A stretch of DNA of 7,700 nucleotides from a bacterium (GTDB taxonomy: Bacteria > SZUA-79 > Acidulodesulfobacterales > Acidulodesulfobacteraceae): assembly GCA_021794335.1 (NCBI GenBank), contig JAJYQZ010000233.1:1-7700 (forward strand). The letters run 5' to 3'. Numbering within the stretch: position 1 is the stretch's first letter; each line of letters opens with the position of its first letter. A program made the position numbers and the translations under genes. Below the pieces are notes generated by a model. It was not told the DNA's origin. It worked only from the letters and a program-made list of their open reading frames with translations, and made no database searches. Positions 5,666 to 7,700 of the stretch are shown here, piece after piece.

Positions 5666-6769
5666 TTACAAAATTTTCTTTAGAAATTCATAGATATAAT
5701 CAAAATCCAGTTCTTTAAAAACAAACCCGCCGATCTCTTTTACGAGAACAAATTTGATTAACCTGCTCTCTACCTTTTTATCGAGTTTCATTGCGTTAAT
5801 ATACTCTACCGGAGTAAAGCCCGGAATTTTAGCGGGGAGACCAGAATTTTTAATAAGCGTTTTAATCCTGTTTAAGGTTTCGCCCGTGCAAAAACCCAAA
5901 TCCTCGGAAACCATAGAAGCAAATATCATTCCTATCGCGATTGCCTCGCCGTGTTTAACGGTTTCGTAGTTATAAAGCGTTTCAACGGCATGTCCGAGAC
6001 TGTGTCCAAAATTTAGCACCGACCTGAGTCCCGCCTCCTTTTCGTCTTTGTTAACGACATCCGCTTTGATAGCGCATGACCTGCGGATAATGTGCGTCAA
6101 ACCGTCTTTGTCCCGGGAAAGGATTTTTTCGTAATTATTCTCAAGGTATATAAAAAATTCCCCGTCTAAAACGGCTCCGTATTTGATAACCTCGGCAAAG
6201 CCGTTTTTAAGCTCGCGCTCGGGAAGGGTATCAAGGAAATTAACATCTATAATTACGTATTTCGGCTGGTAAAATGCCCCGATAAGGTTTTTGCCGCCCG
6301 GATGGTCTATGCCGGTTTTTCCGCCCACGCTTGAATCGACATCCGCAAGCAGAGTGGTGGGAATTTGAATAAAATTTATCCCGCGCAAGTATGTTGCCGC
6401 GGCGTAACCGGCAAGGTCTCCGATAACGCCGCCGCCGAAAGCGATTATAAATTCCCCTCTTTCGAACCTGTTTTTAATAAGTTCATCGTAAATATAGGAA
6501 AGATACTTAATGCTTTTTGTGCTTTCGCCGTCGGGCAATACCAAAACAACCGGTTCGATACCAGCATTTTTTAAAAAGTTATTAAGAAGCCGGCTGTATA
6601 AACCGTTCACCGTTTCCGTAGTTATAACGCATGCCCGACCTTTTAACCCTGCCTGTTTAATAACATCTATAACTTCGCCGCCGGCTTCCGCGTTGACAAT
6701 CCCCGAACCTATTAAAATGTCATAACTGTCGTCCTTGGCTGAACTGCTTAAATCCACCCTTATTTTCAT
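5666..6769 (-). CDS. aroB: 3-dehydroquinate synthase (AroB)
   Basis: Second step of the shikimate pathway: converts DAHP to 3-dehydroquinate in the cytosol, using NAD+ and a divalent metal. The 367 aa match the family (about 350-370). Motifs in order: PDGESTKS at 79-86; NAD-binding GGGVIGDLAG at 112-121; PTTLLADVDSSVGGKTGID at 137-155 with K151; NLIGAFYQP at 161-169; AEVIKYG with metal ligand E193 and K196; NFGHSLGHA with ligand H256 and H260; HGEAIAIGM with ligand H273. All expected catalytic and metal residues are present. Start ATG at 6769 gives the expected N-terminus; the nearest Shine-Dalgarno-like AAGG is 11 nt upstream and weak, and the start overlaps the stop of a tiny upstream ORF as ATGA. 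It is probably the first full gene of the transcript that continues through iscB, xer and glnD. Confidence 0.96.
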   Translation of the reverse strand: MKIRVDLSSSAKDDSYDILIGSGIVNAEAGGEVIDVIKQAGLKGRACVITTETVNGLYSRLLNNFLKNAGIEPVVLVLPDGESTKSIKYLSYIYDELIKNRFERGEFIIAFGGGVIGDLAGYAAATYLRGINFIQIPTTLLADVDSSVGGKTGIDHPGGKNLIGAFYQPKYVIIDVNFLDTLPERELKNGFAEVIKYGAVLDGEFFIYLENNYEKILSRDKDGLTHIIRRSCAIKADVVNKDEKEAGLRSVLNFGHSLGHAVETLYNYETVKHGEAIAIGMIFASMVSEDLGFCTGETLNRIKTLIKNSGLPAKIPGFTPVEYINAMKLDKKVESRLIKFVLVKEIGGFVFKELDFDYIYEFLKKIL

Positions 6770-6858
6770 CGTATATAATGCCTTATTTTGCCTGCCGTCA
6801 TGCCAAACTCTATCTGGCCATTCATAGATTTAACCTTTTCGACTTTCTTTATCGACAT
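6766..6858 (-). CDS. Possible 30-codon upstream ORF coupled to aroB
   Basis: An open frame on the minus strand starts at ATG 6858 and ends with TGA at 6768-6766, overlapping the aroB ATG as ATGA, the usual sign of translational coupling. The first ATG has no Shine-Dalgarno, but an internal ATG at 6825 has AAGG 8 nt upstream, giving a 19-residue peptide MNGQIEFGMTAGKIRHYIR. I do not recognise the product. It could be a leader peptide that delivers ribosomes to aroB, whose own ribosome-binding site is poor; the remnant of a longer upstream gene cut off by the repeat element that begins 37 bp away; or chance. No membrane segment or codon bias helps decide. Confidence 0.3.
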   Translation of the reverse strand: MSIKKVEKVKSMNGQIEFGMTAGKIRHYIR

Positions 6859-6927
6859 ATTTTTTAATATACTATGCAATTACGCATATATTACCTTAAA
6901 TCACCGTTAGAAATTTCTTTTTCTGGC

Positions 6928-6974
6928 ATTTTAGTCCACATCAAAGACATGCTTTGATAAACGTGGGCTAAAAT
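6928..6974. repeat. Long two-part hairpin inside the MITE-like element
   Basis: ATTTTAGTCCAC (6928-6939) pairs with GTGGGCTAAAAT (6963-6974) with one T.G wobble. An inner perfect pair, ATCAAAG and CTTTGAT (6940-6946 and 6952-6958), closes on ACATG, leaving AAAC bulged. About 19 base pairs in 47 nt is far more structure than chance. It sits just inside the left terminal repeat and could be a structural part of the element or a bidirectional RNA hairpin. Confidence 0.7.
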
Positions 6975-6982
6975 ATCGCTTT

Positions 6983-7109
6983 CGCGGGAATGACAATGCT
7001 GGGATTTAACTTTTCACCCAAAGGGTGTCATTCCCGCGTACGCGGGAAAGTTTCAAAGAAACTTCACGAGTGTCGTCAGACACGAGAGCGAAGCGGTAAT
7101 CCAGTATTT
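6983..7109. repeat. Nested palindromic repeat copy, interrupted by a 52-bp insert
   Basis: CGCGGGAATGACA (6983-6995) and TGTCATTCCCGCG (7026-7038) are exact 13-bp inverted repeats around a CACCCAAAGGGTG mini-hairpin, the same layout as the left-edge family. Compared with the intact copy at 149-181, this one is split after TGTCATTCCCGCG and resumes at 7091 with AAGCGG-AATCCAGTATTT. The insert at 7039-7090 contains part of the exact 18-bp palindrome TTCCCGCGTACGCGGGAA (7031-7048), the 17-bp module (7048-7064), and a GTGTC/GACAC hairpin (7070-7083). GCG appears at both junctions. Confidence 0.75.
7048..7064. repeat. 17-bp palindromic module, right copy
   Basis: AAGTTTCAAAGAAACTT, identical to 22-38. 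Here it lies inside the 52-bp insert that splits the palindromic repeat. The conserved stem and loop in two different surroundings mark it as a unit in its own right. Confidence 0.7.
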
Positions 7110-7229
7110 TTATTTTATGTTGAAACAACTTCAATAGTTTCTAACGGTGATTTAAGATATTATATATATAATTTTAATATCATTTTTGTGCTAATGTCAA
7201 TAAATAAACATAAATATAGAAATGGGCGC

Positions 7230-7258
7230 TTGACACAAACAATTTTAAAATATAATAT
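7230..7258 (+). promoter_or_regulatory. Sigma70-like promoter for the TolC-like gene
   Basis: A perfect -35 box TTGACA (7230-7235) is followed either by a perfect TATAAT at 7251-7256 (15-nt spacer, short) or by TAATAT at 7253-7258 (17-nt spacer). The surroundings are strongly AT-rich. It points toward the plus-strand gene starting at 7396 and would give a leader of about 130 nt. The perfect -35 makes this the best promoter candidate in the window. Confidence 0.6.
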
Positions 7259-7287
7259 TTAACATAAATTAGCATACCGGTATTTTT

Positions 7288-7323
7288 TGGTTTTACTAAC
7301 GGCTTAAAATTGAAATAAAACCA
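7288..7323 (+). promoter_or_regulatory. Hairpin in the long 5' leader of the TolC-like gene
   Basis: TGGTTTTA (7288-7295) and TAAAACCA (7316-7323) pair perfectly over 8 bp around a 20-nt loop. It lies in the untranslated leader between the promoter at 7230 and the GTG at 7396. No known riboswitch core is recognised. The rest of 7157-7395 is AT-rich with no gene visible, so a regulatory role is only a possibility. Confidence 0.3.
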
Positions 7324-7395
7324 TTAATATATTAAAGATATATATTTAAGAAAACAAAATTAAGGTGGCAGTATAAGACGAGGAAAAATAGCGGC

Positions 7396-7700
7396 GTGGC
7401 TATAAAAATTTATATAAAAACGGTTTTTTTATTAATTATTGCAAACTGTTTATTTAACTATTCAACCTTAATCCGATTAAATGCCGTCAAAACGGCGTAT
7501 GCTTCAAGCGCCGCAAGTTCACCCTCCGGCATTGCTTTGGCAGGCAAAACCGAATCTTCCCCGCCTTCCGCGTCGGGCAGAATTAAAATATCTTTAGCAT
7601 CGGCTATTAAAAGAGCTCTGTCGAATCAGGGAAATATTTTGAAAGCCGAGCATATAATATCCGAAAGAATGGACTTAAAAAAAGCGGCTTACGCCGGTTT
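7396..7700 (+). CDS. N-terminal part of a TolC-like outer membrane efflux protein (cut by window end)
   Basis: Open from GTG 7396 to the edge, about 101 residues. The start follows GAGGA by 11 nt, and no other start codon lies in frame nearby. The N-terminus has a charged head (AIKIYIK), a hydrophobic stretch (TVFLLIIANCLF), then a likely signal-peptidase site after TAYA, so the protein is exported. A Ser/Pro/Gly-rich linker follows, then KISLASAIKRALSNQGNIL with AEHIISERMDLKKAAYAG. That pattern (sL..Ai..AL..N..l, then an amphipathic helix with Ala-rich repeats) is the usual start of the outer membrane efflux (OEP/TolC) repeat. Such proteins form the outer-membrane channel of tripartite pumps or type I secretion. 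The call rests on a short piece; confirmation needs the remaining ~350 residues. It is divergent from aroB. Confidence 0.65.
   Translation, partial: MAIKIYIKTVFLLIIANCLFNYSTLIRLNAVKTAYASSAASSPSGIALAGKTESSPPSASGRIKISLASAIKRALSNQGNILKAEHIISERMDLKKAAYAG

Larger units (their letters stand above)
6895..7156. mobile_element. 262-bp MITE-like element with 19-bp perfect terminal inverted repeats
   Basis: CTTAAATCACCGTTAGAAA at 6895-6913 is the exact reverse complement of 7138-7156. The unit has no coding capacity. It contains a 47-nt hairpin (6928-6974) and a nested copy of the TGTCATTCCCGCG repeat family. ATATTA occurs just outside both ends (6888-6893 and 7157-7162), but an extra C lies between the left copy and the repeat, so it is only a possible target duplication. 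Size, long perfect termini and lack of genes fit a miniature inverted-repeat transposable element. It separates aroB from the divergent gene. The parent transposase is not in the window. Confidence 0.65.

Noticed and set aside
6859..6895. A promoter for aroB on the minus strand
   Set aside because: TATATT and TTGCAT occur, but no -35/-10 pair with acceptable spacing can be chosen in such AT-rich sequence.
6990..7262. Plus-strand open frame of 90 codons
   Set aside because: It runs through the palindromic repeats and the MITE terminus; its residues are repeat translation (CHSRVRGKV-like) and there is no ribosome-binding site.
7292..7310. A degenerate third copy of the MITE terminus (ACTAACGGCTTAAAA resembles TCTAACGGTGATTTAA)
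   Set aside because: Only about seven contiguous bases match and the spacing differs; in AT-rich DNA this is not convincing.

Overview
The window looks like a piece of chromosome from an AT-rich Gram-negative bacterium. The DNA is visibly low in GC, the codons are rich in AAA, ATA and TTA, and a partial gene at the right edge starts a secreted, outer-membrane-efflux-like (TolC family) protein. The gene content is ordinary proteobacterial-type housekeeping, and a deltaproteobacterium-like lineage is my guess. Nothing in the window fixes the taxon.

Layout. Almost everything lies on the minus strand and reads right to left: aroB (3-dehydroquinate synthase), then an inserted iscB/omega-RNA element, then a XerC/XerD-type tyrosine recombinase, then glnD (PII uridylyltransferase/uridylyl-removing enzyme). 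xer and glnD are 26 nt apart. glnD starts at TTG with a well-placed Shine-Dalgarno, so the two are very probably co-transcribed. A very short ORF overlaps the aroB start by ATGA. The right edge holds a divergent plus-strand gene (TolC-like, cut by the window end) behind a sigma70-like promoter and a long AT-rich leader.

The standout is the segment at about 4090-5635. It carries a full-length IscB, the RNA-guided nuclease family ancestral to Cas9, with PLMP domain, split RuvC, Arg-rich bridge helix and HNH all intact. Upstream of it is a structured region of about 235 nt with the layout of an omega RNA (HEARO RNA). The predicted guide is templated by DNA just outside the element, in the aroB 3' flank, so it should mark the empty insertion site. 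No transposase is present, so the element looks non-autonomous. The 3' end of the predicted RNA folds over the iscB ribosome-binding site.

Both non-coding flanks hold related palindromic repeats built on TGTCATTCCCGCG. At the left edge there is a 58-bp tandem duplication and an intact hairpin copy. On the right, upstream of aroB, a 262-bp MITE-like unit has perfect 19-bp terminal inverted repeats. Inside it is a copy of the same palindrome family, itself split by a 52-bp insert that carries a 17-bp palindrome also found at the left edge. This is a nested, repeat-in-repeat arrangement.
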